Below are positions 1 through 8,410 of a DNA stretch of 19,224 bases, one piece after another. Each line of letters begins with the position of its first letter. The stretch's first letter is position 1. Both the position numbers and the translations under genes were made by a program. The notes below the pieces were generated by a model. That model did not search any database and was not told where the DNA came from. It saw only the letters and a list, made by a program, of their open reading frames with translations. Source of the DNA: CAYWRO01 sp964460345 (lineage in GTDB: Bacteria; Planctomycetota; Phycisphaerae; Phycisphaerales; UBA1924); NCBI GenBank assembly GCA_964460345.1, contig CAYWRO010000064.1, forward strand, positions 1-19,224. Direction: 5' to 3'.

Positions 1-636
1 CATGTACCAGAAGAGCACCGAGACCGTCGCGTACGTGCTCACCGCAAACACGTCCCACAGCAGCGGGCTTTTGAAGTTCGGCCAGATCGCGTTGGAGTTG
101 GGGATCGGGAAGACCATCCAGATCATCCAGATGCGCCCGACGTGAATCGCCGGGAACATGCCGGCGCACATGACGGCGAAGATCGTCATCGCTTCCGCCG
201 CACGGTTGATGCTCGTGCGCCACTTCTGCTTGAGCAGGCAGAGGATCGCGCTGATCAGCGTGCCGGCGTGGCCGATGCCGATCCAGAAGACGAAGTTCGT
301 GATGTCCCAAGCCCAGCCGACCTGGTTGTTCAGGCCCCAGACGCCCACGCCGGTGATGATCAGGTACAGGATGCCGAGCGTGCCGAGCCCCGCCACGGTC
401 GAGGCCAGGCCGAATGCCGGCAGCCACCATCGCCCGGGCTTGTTCTCCACGTATCCGCACACAATGTTCGTGATGTCGTGGAAGGACCGGTTGTGCAGCA
501 CCAGCGGCGCCCGCACCGACGGATCGTCAATCAGCGTGCCGTCGCCGACCTGCGGGTCGAGCCGCTGCGCCGTCGGGCGCGCCACGCGGCCGGTCAGTTC
601 CCGGGCCGTCTGTTCATCCGGGTGGAAGGCGGTCAT
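1..636 (-). CDS. actC: ActC, NrfD-like quinol-interacting membrane subunit of Alternative Complex III (3' end cut by window)
   Basis: Reading from the ATG at 636 gives 212 uninterrupted codons to the window edge, so the C-terminal half is missing. The first ~70 residues are soluble. Hydrophobic segments then lie at about 74-100, 113-135, 148-177 and from 193 on. The second holds the GIGHAGTLIS stretch and the third AIHVGRIW, both typical of the polysulfide reductase NrfD family as found in ACIII ActC. Family knowledge: ActC is a large integral membrane subunit that helps form the menaquinol site and lies next to the Fe-S subunit ActB. The start overlaps the actB stop as ATGA (633-636), a sign of translational coupling in one operon. 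The order actA-actB-actC on one strand is the standard ACIII order. I am confident of the family; the symbol rests on this context. Confidence 0.93.
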   Translation of the reverse strand, partial: MTAFHPDEQTARELTGRVARPTAQRLDPQVGDGTLIDDPSVRAPLVLHNRSFHDITNIVCGYVENKPGRWWLPAFGLASTVAGLGTLGILYLIITGVGVWGLNNQVGWAWDITNFVFWIGIGHAGTLISAILCLLKQKWRTSINRAAEAMTIFAVMCAGMFPAIHVGRIWMIWMVFPIPNSNAIWPNFKSPLLWDVFAVSTYATVSVLFWYM

Positions 637-3600
637 CCGATGCCTCCGAGTACGTTCAGACTCATGCGATAGCCCTTATCGACCGTGGCGCTGGCCAGGT
701 CACGGAAGAAGCCGCGTCGGGAGGCGTGCGGATCGCCGCCGTGGTCGCCATGGCCGTTGCCGTTGTGGTCATGCTCCCCACCCTGGCCGGAGCCATGCTC
801 GTGCCCGTGGGTGCTGAAGGGCAGATCCCACTCCTCAATCCGCTCGACGCTCACCAGCGCGCGGTTCGGGTTCTTCATTTCCACGAGATGCGTTGTGCGC
901 GGCCGTGTGTTCAGGTAGCCCAGCAGCATGTACGAACGCCCGTTGGAGCGCATCCGGCTCACTCGGCTGGACTCGTCGAGGATGTCTCCGAACACGATCG
1001 CATCGGACGGGCACGCCTGAGCGCACGCCGGCTGGAAGAAGCCGTCCGGAATCCTCTCGAGTCCCTTGAGCTTCACCTCGATCCGGGCTTCGTTGATGCG
1101 CTGGATGCAGTAGGTGCACTTTTCCATCACGCCGCGGCTGCGGACCGTGACGTCCGGGTTCATCTGCATCTTCGTGATCTCGTCCAGCTTCTCGCGAAGC
1201 CGCGGCGGGATCCAGTGCTCGTTGATGTCCCCGAAGGTCTTCTTGCCCGCGAAGTGATGCTCGATGTTCCCGTGGTCGTCCTTCGAGTAGCTCGGCAGGT
1301 AATCGCCGTTGAACTTCTTGACGCCGAAGTCAAAGAAGTTGAAGCGGCGCACCTTGTACGGGCAGTTGTTGGCGCAGTACCGCGTGCCGATGCACCGGTT
1401 GTACACCATGTAGTTGATGCCTTCGGGGCCGTGCACCGTCGCATTCACGGGGCAGACCGTCTCGCACGGTGCATTTTCGCAGTGCACGCACGCGACCGGC
1501 TGGAAGGCCATGCCGATTGTCCCGGTGGCGCCGCCCGCCGGATCGCCGGTGAAGTACCGGTCGACGCGGATCCAGTGCATCTCGCGGCCCTTGTTGACCT
1601 CTTCCTTGCCGACGATCGGAATGTTGTTCTCGGCCTGGCAGGCGATCGTGCACGCGTTGCAGCTTGTGCACGAGGCCAGGTCGATCGTCATCCCCCACTG
1701 CGGAGGCTGGGCGAAGTCAGCGTTCGGGTCTGTTGATTCCGGATGCGACGGCGGCTTGCGGGTCCCCCGCTGTGGGTTCGTGTACAGGTTCCAGTTCTCG
1801 GGCGAGTGCGCGTACACCGCGCCGTCGAGCGTCTCGGCGAAGTGAATGTCCGCCGCGTTCCCGTAGTGGTCAACCTTGTGCACCAGCTTCGGCTTGCCAT
1901 TCTCATCGAACGCGTGCTTCTGCCAGCGCTGGAAGTCGACCGAACGAATGATCGCACGCCCCTCCATGGAGCCGTGTTGCTGCGTGGTCGAGATGTTGTG
2001 CCGCGCCGGTCCGCTCGTCGTGCGCTCGATCTGCGCACCTTGCGCCATCGCACGGCCGCCGCTGGGCAGCGCCTTGTAGGCGTTGAAACCGACCCCCCGG
2101 CCGACGACCCCGCACACGTCACGCCCGTATCCCAGGTGCACCAGCACCGTCCAGTCCGGAATGCCCGGCGCTACCCACGCTGGAATTCGCATGGTCAAGC
2201 CGCCGACGTTCACGTTCACAAACCGGGCGCCGCGGTACTCGGCGGTTTCCTTTTCCTGCACCGAGCCGAACTTCTTCGCCGTCGCCTCGCTCATCACGGC
2301 GACGTTGTCCCACACGATTTTCGTGAGGGGGTCCGGCAGTTCCTGCAGCCACCCCTGGTTGGCAAAGCGGCCGTCACCCACCATGCCAATGGTGAAGACC
2401 AGATCCAGGTTCGACTCACTCGGGCCTCGGCCGGCCTCGAAGCCTGCCAGCGAACCGGCGCGCACGCCTGCGGACACCGGCTCCGCGGTCGATCCGGCCA
2501 GCACGCCGTCGTGCAGCGCCCGACGCCAGCCCTTCTCGAAGTCACCCTTGACGAGGCCGGCCCACACATCGCGAACGATGTGATACCCCTCCGTCTGCTC
2601 GCGGCCGGCGATCAGCGCCAGCACCTCAAGCTCACTCCGGCCGTTGTACAACGGCGCGATCATCGGCTGGATCGGCGCAATCGTGCCATCGAGCGCCCGC
2701 GTATCTCCCCATGCTTCCAGGAAGTGAGCCCCGGGCAACTGCCAGGTCGAGGCCGCCACCGTCTCATTCAGGTCCACGCTCAGGGTAATCCGCGTCTTCG
2801 CCCGGGCAAACTTCGCGGCGAAGTCCAGGTCGCCCGGGGCGTCGTACACCGGGTTGGCGTTCAACGTCACCAGCGTGTCGATGGCTCCGGCGTCGAGTTG
2901 CGACGCCAGGTCAACGATCGCCTCGGAAGAGGACGCCGCTTCCAGTTCGGTCAGCTCGCGGTATGTCACCGTCTCGCCGACATTCCCCAGCGCCTCATTG
3001 ATTGCCGCGACGAGCACGTGCACGGCCAGCGGCTGGGTCGGACCCGCAACCACCAGTGAAGCACCCCGCTTTGCCGCAAGGTCCTCGGCCATGGCCTCGA
3101 TCCACTCGGCCGGCACGCCCGCGGCGCTCACGTTGCGAGATGCAATCGACGAGAGCTTCTCTCCACCGACGCCGCGCTGCACCAGCGCCCGGGCCAAAGC
3201 TACCGCCGCGGTCGGAATCAGCGACGGCGCGACTCCGATGCGGTGGTCGGCCTTGGCACCTGTCGTCGAAAACCCGGACTCGATCATGTAGAGGCGGTTC
3301 ATCACCTCGCCGTGGTCGAGCACGCGGCGGCGGGAGGCGAACTCCCGCATCTGCTTCAGGTGCCCCGGCTCGGCATGCCCGAGGAAATCCCGGTCGAGGG
3401 AGACGATCACGTCCGCCTTCTCCAGGTGCATTACCTCTGCAACATCCCGACCGAACGCTTCCCTCAAGCCGCGGCGTTGCTCTTCGAAGTCCGCCGGCGC
3501 ATAGGTGTACCACCGCGCATTCGGGAACTTCTGCTGCACCGCCCGTTGCATCGCTTCCAGGGATGGGCTTCCCTTCTTGTCCACGAGGAACGCCAGTCCG

Positions 3601-4226
3601 CGACCGCCGTTCCCGCTGAACCGCTGCATGTGGTCGGCCAGCCAGAGCTGGAAATCTGCCCACGAACGCGGCCGCTCCGGCTCGCTGGAGGCGGTGAAAA
3701 CCGGGTCCTTCAGCCGGTCCGGGTCATAAAGGCCCAGCACGCTCGCCTGCGCCCAGATGCTGCTGCGGCCCTGATTGATCGGGTGGAGCGGATTTCCCTC
3801 GACCTTCGTCGGCCGGCCCTCGTGCGTCTCAATCAGCAGGCCTTCCGCACCCAGGCCCGGCAACGGCATGCTCGTCGCGTAAAAGAGCGGCTTGCCCGGG
3901 ACGATCTCTTCCGGCACATGCTTTGAATACGGCATGATCTTGTGATCAGGCCGCCGGCAGCCGGCAAGCCCGGCCACGCCCGCCAGCGCCATCGAGGCGC
4001 CCATCAGCTTCAGGAACGTGCGCCGCGAGCCCTTGAGAAGCTCGGACGCCCCGGCGGGGAACTCCCGCTCGAGCCAGTCGCGGAACTCCGATGTGTCCGC
4101 AAGGTCATCCAGCGATCGCCAGAACGCCTGCCCGGTCGGCGCCACGCCGACCTGCTCGTGCGGCGTCCGCGGCTTCACAGGAGCCTTCTTCCCGATCGTT
4201 GATGGGCACTGCTTGGCTTTGCTCAT
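633..4226 (-). CDS. actB: ActB, molybdopterin-oxidoreductase-like / 4Fe-4S ferredoxin fusion subunit of Alternative Complex III
   Basis: A 1197-residue protein if the ATG at 4226 is used. The frame is open up to 4400, but that would overlap actA by about 120 bases. A twin-arginine signal (SRRTFLK, residues 67-73) precedes a hydrophobic stretch ending in a lipobox-like LAGC (Cys90), so export by Tat is likely. Residues ~90-850 form the molybdopterin-oxidoreductase-like half, which in known ActB proteins binds no molybdenum. The C-terminal half carries the Fe-S ligands: CTSCNAC (853 on), CVHCENAPC (913 on), CIGTRYC...C (945, 951, 955) and CTYC/CAQAC (1037 on, 1068, 1072). The third group has Thr where a fourth Cys would sit, matching the [3Fe-4S] cluster expected in ActB. 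It relays electrons from menaquinol to the hemes. The tail (1140-1167) is rich in His. Upstream Shine-Dalgarno is weak (GAGACGAGAA). Confidence 0.93.
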   Translation of the reverse strand: MSKAKQCPSTIGKKAPVKPRTPHEQVGVAPTGQAFWRSLDDLADTSEFRDWLEREFPAGASELLKGSRRTFLKLMGASMALAGVAGLAGCRRPDHKIMPYSKHVPEEIVPGKPLFYATSMPLPGLGAEGLLIETHEGRPTKVEGNPLHPINQGRSSIWAQASVLGLYDPDRLKDPVFTASSEPERPRSWADFQLWLADHMQRFSGNGGRGLAFLVDKKGSPSLEAMQRAVQQKFPNARWYTYAPADFEEQRRGLREAFGRDVAEVMHLEKADVIVSLDRDFLGHAEPGHLKQMREFASRRRVLDHGEVMNRLYMIESGFSTTGAKADHRIGVAPSLIPTAAVALARALVQRGVGGEKLSSIASRNVSAAGVPAEWIEAMAEDLAAKRGASLVVAGPTQPLAVHVLVAAINEALGNVGETVTYRELTELEAASSSEAIVDLASQLDAGAIDTLVTLNANPVYDAPGDLDFAAKFARAKTRITLSVDLNETVAASTWQLPGAHFLEAWGDTRALDGTIAPIQPMIAPLYNGRSELEVLALIAGREQTEGYHIVRDVWAGLVKGDFEKGWRRALHDGVLAGSTAEPVSAGVRAGSLAGFEAGRGPSESNLDLVFTIGMVGDGRFANQGWLQELPDPLTKIVWDNVAVMSEATAKKFGSVQEKETAEYRGARFVNVNVGGLTMRIPAWVAPGIPDWTVLVHLGYGRDVCGVVGRGVGFNAYKALPSGGRAMAQGAQIERTTSGPARHNISTTQQHGSMEGRAIIRSVDFQRWQKHAFDENGKPKLVHKVDHYGNAADIHFAETLDGAVYAHSPENWNLYTNPQRGTRKPPSHPESTDPNADFAQPPQWGMTIDLASCTSCNACTIACQAENNIPIVGKEEVNKGREMHWIRVDRYFTGDPAGGATGTIGMAFQPVACVHCENAPCETVCPVNATVHGPEGINYMVYNRCIGTRYCANNCPYKVRRFNFFDFGVKKFNGDYLPSYSKDDHGNIEHHFAGKKTFGDINEHWIPPRLREKLDEITKMQMNPDVTVRSRGVMEKCTYCIQRINEARIEVKLKGLERIPDGFFQPACAQACPSDAIVFGDILDESSRVSRMRSNGRSYMLLGYLNTRPRTTHLVEMKNPNRALVSVERIEEWDLPFSTHGHEHGSGQGGEHDHNGNGHGDHGGDPHASRRGFFRDLASATVDKGYRMSLNVLGGIG

Positions 4227-4281
4227 CTGCAGTTCTCGTCTCATCCGGCGCTGCGCGAGCCAGCGCCGTTGGTCGTCGTCC

Positions 4282-5052
4282 TCAGTAGTGGCACGCTCCA
4301 CAGTTGTCGGGCAGCAGGTGCAGGTCGCTCTCGCCGAGTTCCTGCAGCAGTGCATGCCCACCTGCGGTCCCATCGCCAGCGGGGTTCCCTCCCTTGGCAA
4401 GCTGCTGTTCCACCCAGAACAGATCCGTCACCTTGTCCGCCGGCACAAGGTTGTTCACCAGCACCTCGTTGCGGTCGGCTCGATGGCAGTCCAGGCACCA
4501 GGCCATGCTGAGCGACTCGACCTGGCGGACGATCGGCATTGCCGCAATCATGCCGTGGCAGGAGTAACAGGAGACTCCCGCTGCCACGTGCACGTTGTGC
4601 GGAAAATTGCGGACATAGTCCGGCAACTTGTGCACCCGCCGCCATGCGATCGGCTCGTCGTTCTCGTAAGCCGTGCGGATGAAGTCCCACTTCGTCGCTG
4701 TCGCGCCGTTCGGACGAGTGAACGTCCCCGCCGTTTCGATCTGCGCGTTCAGCCGTCCCTCGGCATGGCACCCGATGCACGTTGCCACGTTCGGAATGTT
4801 CGCTTCCGGGCTCTCCTCGACGTGGGTGTGACAGTACCGGCAGTCCATCCCCAGCTTTCCGGCGTGGACCTCGTGGCTGAAGCCGGGATAGCTCAACTTG
4901 GTGCCGGGCTGGATCGGCTGGTACCCGACTTCCCAGAACTCCGGCGTCCAGTAGTACCACACAAGCCCAATCACGCCGACCGCCAGCCCGAGCCCGCCGG
5001 CCGCGATAATGTGCGGCAGGTGATTGGTCCACTTGGGGAAGATCGTTGACAC
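4282..5052 (-). CDS. actA: ActA, membrane-anchored pentaheme cytochrome c of Alternative Complex III
   Basis: About 256 residues with five CxxCH heme c motifs: CRYCH, CIGCH, CYSCH, CLDCH and CGACH (residues ~71, 92, 162, 186 and 251). The last lies at the extreme C-terminus, followed by one Tyr. One hydrophobic segment near residues 12-35 anchors the protein, with the hemes outside the cytoplasmic membrane. This heme count and plan match ActA, which passes electrons from ActB to a mobile cytochrome c or directly to the oxidase. Start choice: the frame offers GTG at 5061 and GTG at 5052. A GAGGTG sequence lies 6-7 bases before the 5052 GTG, so I prefer it; 5061 would add three residues. It leads the operon, with 55 bases to actB. 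Heme attachment would depend on the ResB/ResC system encoded at 13939-18353. Confidence 0.93.
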   Translation of the reverse strand: MSTIFPKWTNHLPHIIAAGGLGLAVGVIGLVWYYWTPEFWEVGYQPIQPGTKLSYPGFSHEVHAGKLGMDCRYCHTHVEESPEANIPNVATCIGCHAEGRLNAQIETAGTFTRPNGATATKWDFIRTAYENDEPIAWRRVHKLPDYVRNFPHNVHVAAGVSCYSCHGMIAAMPIVRQVESLSMAWCLDCHRADRNEVLVNNLVPADKVTDLFWVEQQLAKGGNPAGDGTAGGHALLQELGESDLHLLPDNCGACHY

Positions 5053-5257
5053 GGGGCGCACCTCGCTTCACTGCTCGCGGGACGGGGTGGGAACCTGTTC
5101 TGCACCCGGCGGCCTGACCGGGAGGCGTTTGGCACCGATTCCGGCCCACGAGCAAGAATTGCTGTTAGACAGAAATCTCTGGCGCTCGGCGTACAGTGTC
5201 AAGTTGGGAAGCCCCCCAAAGGGTAAATGAGACTGTGTCTCAACAGGAAACGCCGCC
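5053..5257. promoter_or_regulatory. Divergent intergenic control region between actA and the heme A synthase gene
   Basis: These 205 bases separate two divergent respiratory genes, so promoters for both should lie here. On the minus strand there is an exact TTGACA (5202-5197) but only a poor -10 match 17 bases on (GAGATT). On the plus strand I see no convincing sigma70 pair. Two small dyads occur: TTGGG/CCCAA (5204-5219) and the perfect palindrome at 5228-5242. An AGGAA precedes the plus-strand ATG at 5258. Promoter positions are not established. Confidence 0.4.
5228..5242. promoter_or_regulatory. Perfect palindrome TGAGAC-TGT-GTCTCA, candidate operator
   Basis: Two 6-base arms in perfect inverted symmetry around a 3-base centre end 15 bases before the heme A synthase start and just before its AGGAA ribosome site. 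Its form suits a dimeric repressor site or a small 5' mRNA hairpin near the ribosome site. No regulator is encoded in the window. Function is inferred from position and symmetry only. Confidence 0.35.
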
Positions 5258-6688
5258 ATGCACCCATCCCCCGCCCTCACCGAACGATCCGGAATCGTGC
5301 TCCCTGGGCTCACCACCGGGTTTGCCGCCGCGCTCGCCCTCTGGTGCGCCTGGTTCCTGAGCCACTTTCCAGGCCTCCACCTCGCCGTCCCGGCCCGTGC
5401 CGCGGCACTCCTGGCAGGTCCCATCGTCGTCTTCTTCGCGACCGGCATGGCTCTGGGGCGTGCTCGGGCCTTGCGGATCGGAGCCGTAGGCGGGGTGGTG
5501 GCCGGGCTCCTGTCCCTCCTGCTGCTGGGCGCCCTGCTTGGCGACCGCGGCAGCCAAACCGTCGTCTCCGATCGCTCGGTCAATCTGGCCCTTCTCTCAG
5601 TCCTGATCGTGGCCATCTCAACAGGGACCGGGGTGATCGCCGCCCTCATCGGCGCCATCCCCAACCCGAACGGACCCGACCGCACCTCCGCCGGATCCCG
5701 TCGCTGGCTCTTTCGCTTCTCCATCGTCAACATTGCGGCGACTGCCGCCCTGCTGGTGCTCGGGGCGATCGTGACCAGCACAGAGTCCGGCATGGCCGTC
5801 CCCGACTGGCCGACGACCTTCTCCAACAACATGTTCATGTTCCCGATGGACCACGAAGTCCACCCGAGGATCTTTTTCGAGCACGCTCACCGGCTCTTCG
5901 GCACCTTCGCCGGTGTCGCGGCCATCGCGTTGATGGTTCTCGTGCTGGTCCTCGATCCTCGTCGGAGCGTCAAGATCTTCGCGGTCGTGCTCTTCGTGGC
6001 GGTCGTCGTGCAGGGCATCCTGGGCGCGCAGCGTGTCCTCCTGAACAACCCGTTTTTCGGCATCTTCCATGGCATTCTCGGCCAGCTCTACCTCGGCTCC
6101 ACGGTCGCCATGGCCGTTGTGCTTGCCCCCACGTTCCTCGCCGGCCGTGCTGCGTTGCGCCCGACCGCCTTCGACCGCCGCCTGCGCCTCTTCGCGACCG
6201 GGTTCCTGCACACCCTCATCGTCCAACTCATCCTTGGCGCGACCTTCCGCCACCTCAGTGCGGCCGGCGGCAACGTCGCCAAGGGCGCCATGCACGCGCT
6301 CTACACCCATGCCGCCTTCGCGATCCTCGTCGCCGTCTTCGCAACGGCGGCGGGCTTCGTCGCCGTCGCCCGCGCAGGGGCGCGTCCGATGGCCGACTCT
6401 ACAGCCGAGCCCGACGCCCTTTCGCCGGCCCTTCGCCGCCTCGGCTGGACAGCGGTGGTCAGCGTGATCCTTCAGATCGTCCTCGGCGTCGCCGCGCTCG
6501 TCGTCGTCATGATGGCCGATGATCGCCCCGGCATCCCCACGCACGACCAGTTGGCCACCGCCCCGGGTGTTCCTTTCCATGAGGCCGCCATCACGACGCT
6601 GCATCATGCCAACGGCGTCCTCCTGATGGGGGTCTCCGCCGCCCTGTTCATGTGGGGCAAGTTCGCCTCCCCCCGCACGACGCCCTGA
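5258..6688 (+). CDS. ctaA: Heme A synthase, CtaA/COX15 family, with N-terminal membrane extension
   Basis: A 476-residue polytopic membrane protein. The C-terminal ~325 residues match the COX15/CtaA family: IVTSTESGMAVPDWP (171-185), FEHAHRLFG with the E-x-x-H-R signature (Glu208, His211), FGIFHGILGQ (His271), MHALYTHAAFA (His346/351) and TTLHHANG (His449/450). These His residues are the expected heme ligands. The enzyme oxidises the C8 methyl of heme O to give heme A for aa3-type oxidase. Usual family length is about 300-350; here residues 1-145 add about four membrane segments (about 17-37, 49-67, 73-95, 108-133) not found in typical members. The Cys pair known in the first outer loop of Bacillus CtaA is absent. 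The start has an AGGAA eight bases upstream. It is divergent from the ACIII operon, which suits a shared role in building the aerobic chain. The extension's role is unknown. Confidence 0.87.
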   Translation: MHPSPALTERSGIVLPGLTTGFAAALALWCAWFLSHFPGLHLAVPARAAALLAGPIVVFFATGMALGRARALRIGAVGGVVAGLLSLLLLGALLGDRGSQTVVSDRSVNLALLSVLIVAISTGTGVIAALIGAIPNPNGPDRTSAGSRRWLFRFSIVNIAATAALLVLGAIVTSTESGMAVPDWPTTFSNNMFMFPMDHEVHPRIFFEHAHRLFGTFAGVAAIALMVLVLVLDPRRSVKIFAVVLFVAVVVQGILGAQRVLLNNPFFGIFHGILGQLYLGSTVAMAVVLAPTFLAGRAALRPTAFDRRLRLFATGFLHTLIVQLILGATFRHLSAAGGNVAKGAMHALYTHAAFAILVAVFATAAGFVAVARAGARPMADSTAEPDALSPALRRLGWTAVVSVILQIVLGVAALVVVMMADDRPGIPTHDQLATAPGVPFHEAAITTLHHANGVLLMGVSAALFMWGKFASPRTTP

Positions 6689-6837
6689 CGCAGCGGGGTC
6701 AGCGTCTCTGTTGCAGGCCGCACCGGCGCGGCCAAACTGTTTGCGTGGGCCAACTCCGGCCGAAAGCCGATACACCTGCAATGCTGCCTGGCCCCGCCGC
6801 GTTACGCTGATGCACTGCGTAGTAGGAGCGCTCTTGC

Positions 6838-8397
6838 ATGCAACAGGCTGACCCGCCTGCCCGCCCAGCCTCTTCCGTCGGCGATACATCCGCGAGCGCG
6901 ATGACCGCCTCCATGCGACCCCTTGCAGCGGAACGATTCGGGTTCGCCGAGGCGAGGCACCTGCTGTGGCGGGCCGGTTTCGGCGGTACACCCCAGCAGA
7001 TTCAGGCGCTCGCTCAGATCGGCCCCGAAAGGGCCGTCGAGCACATCGTCGAGTACGACGCAATCCCGTTCGAGCCCGTCCGGTCGGACGCCTTCCGCTC
7101 GGACATCATGCGTCCCAGCACGCCGGCCGAACGCCTTGCCCTTGCCCAGGCCCGCCGCAGCAACGACGAGGAGACCGTCGCCCGCTTCCGCGCCGAGCGC
7201 CAGGAAGCGCAGGGGCAGGACCGGCGTCAGATGGTCCAGATCCAGGAGTGGTGGCTCAAGCGCATGATCGAGTCACCCCGGCCGCTCGAAGAGAAGATGA
7301 CGCTCTTCTGGCACGGCCACTTCGCCACGTCCTACCGCACCGTCGAAGACTCCTGGCACATGTACCGGCAGAACCAGTTCTTCCGGGACAACGCAACCGG
7401 CAACTTCGCCGACCTGATGTACGGCATCATCCGGGACCCGGCCATGCTGGCCTACCTCGATAACAACGACTCCCGCCGCGGGCGGCCGAATGAGAACCTC
7501 GCCCGTGAGTTGATGGAACTGTTCAGCCTTGGGGAGGGCAACTACACCGAGCAGGACATCAAGGAAGGCGCGCGAGCGCTGACCGGCTACACCTTTGATG
7601 ATGATGCGTTCATCTTCAATGAGCGCAACCACGACGGCGATTCCAAACGGATCTTCGGCCGAACCGGCGCCTTTGACGGGGATGACTTCGTCACCGCCAT
7701 TCTTGAACGGCGAGAATGTTCGCGATTCATGGCCGCGAAGCTTCACCGGTACTTCGTCATCGCTCCGACCGGCCGCGACGAGATTGACCGGCCCGCCGCC
7801 GAGGTTCAACGCGACCTGGCCAATGCGCTCCTGCGGCACAAGTACGCACTCAAGCCCGTCCTGAAACGCCTGTTCCTGTCGGAGCACTTCTACTCGCCCG
7901 CCCTGATGAATGAGCACATCAAGAGCCCGGCGGAGCTCATCGTCGGTGGGGTTCGTTCGCTCAACACGCCGGTTCGCTCACTCACCGTTCTGAACGATGC
8001 CATGAACCTCATGGGCCAGTCGCTTTTCTTTCCGCCCTCCGTTGCCGGGTGGGAGGGCGGCCGTTCGTGGATCAACACTTCGACCCTCTTCGTCCGCCAG
8101 AACATCCTCGTTTTCCTGCTCACGGGCAAACTCCCTCGGGGGCGTGAGGCACTTCGGAACGACCAATACGACCCGACGTTTCTCCTGGAGCAACTCGCAC
8201 GTGCTCAGCCCGGCGCAGACCGTGATTCGAACGCGGTGATCGAGTACCTGCTGCGCCTTACCGTCGGCCGTCGCACCGACCGCAATCACACCGCCCTGCG
8301 CACCTTCGTCGACGAACACGGGGGCCGCATCACTCCGGAGATCATGACCGGTCTCCTGCTGCTCATCACGGCGACGCCGGAGTATCAGCTCTGCTGA
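6838..8397 (+). CDS. DUF1800 domain protein
   Basis: A 519-residue protein spanned by the DUF1800 family. Recognisable family blocks are RHLLWRAGFGG (40-50), the FWHGHFATS block (~156), a run with NENLARELMELFSLGEG (~217) leading to ALTGYTF (~245), and SVAGWEGGRSW (~400). A clear Shine-Dalgarno (AGGAG, 9 bases upstream) supports the ATG at 6838; ATGs at 6901 and 6913 are weaker options. No obvious signal peptide is seen. The family has no settled function; its genes are regularly paired with a DUF1501 gene in Planctomycetota, Bacteroidota and Proteobacteria, as here, where only 13 bases separate the two. The partner carries a Tat signal, so joint work at or beyond the membrane is possible. 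The 149 bases upstream show no convincing promoter. Confidence 0.92.
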   Translation: MQQADPPARPASSVGDTSASAMTASMRPLAAERFGFAEARHLLWRAGFGGTPQQIQALAQIGPERAVEHIVEYDAIPFEPVRSDAFRSDIMRPSTPAERLALAQARRSNDEETVARFRAERQEAQGQDRRQMVQIQEWWLKRMIESPRPLEEKMTLFWHGHFATSYRTVEDSWHMYRQNQFFRDNATGNFADLMYGIIRDPAMLAYLDNNDSRRGRPNENLARELMELFSLGEGNYTEQDIKEGARALTGYTFDDDAFIFNERNHDGDSKRIFGRTGAFDGDDFVTAILERRECSRFMAAKLHRYFVIAPTGRDEIDRPAAEVQRDLANALLRHKYALKPVLKRLFLSEHFYSPALMNEHIKSPAELIVGGVRSLNTPVRSLTVLNDAMNLMGQSLFFPPSVAGWEGGRSWINTSTLFVRQNILVFLLTGKLPRGREALRNDQYDPTFLLEQLARAQPGADRDSNAVIEYLLRLTVGRRTDRNHTALRTFVDEHGGRITPEIMTGLLLLITATPEYQLC

Positions 8398-8410
8398 CCT
8401 GGAGCCTGTC

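Noticed and set aside
1743..3059. 438-codon plus-strand open frame opposite ActB
   Set aside because: Antisense shadow of a well recognised Fe-S protein.
4227..4400. N-terminal extension of ActB to 4400
   Set aside because: It overlaps the actA coding sequence in another frame and places 58 unlike residues before the Tat signal region.
6689..6837. Promoter before the DUF1800 gene
   Set aside because: TTGCGT and GATACA occur but 22 bases apart, beyond normal spacing.
5618..7063. 481-codon minus-strand open frame opposite the heme A synthase
   Set aside because: Shadow frame spanning two plus-strand features; composition is Arg/Glu/Gly rich with no domain.
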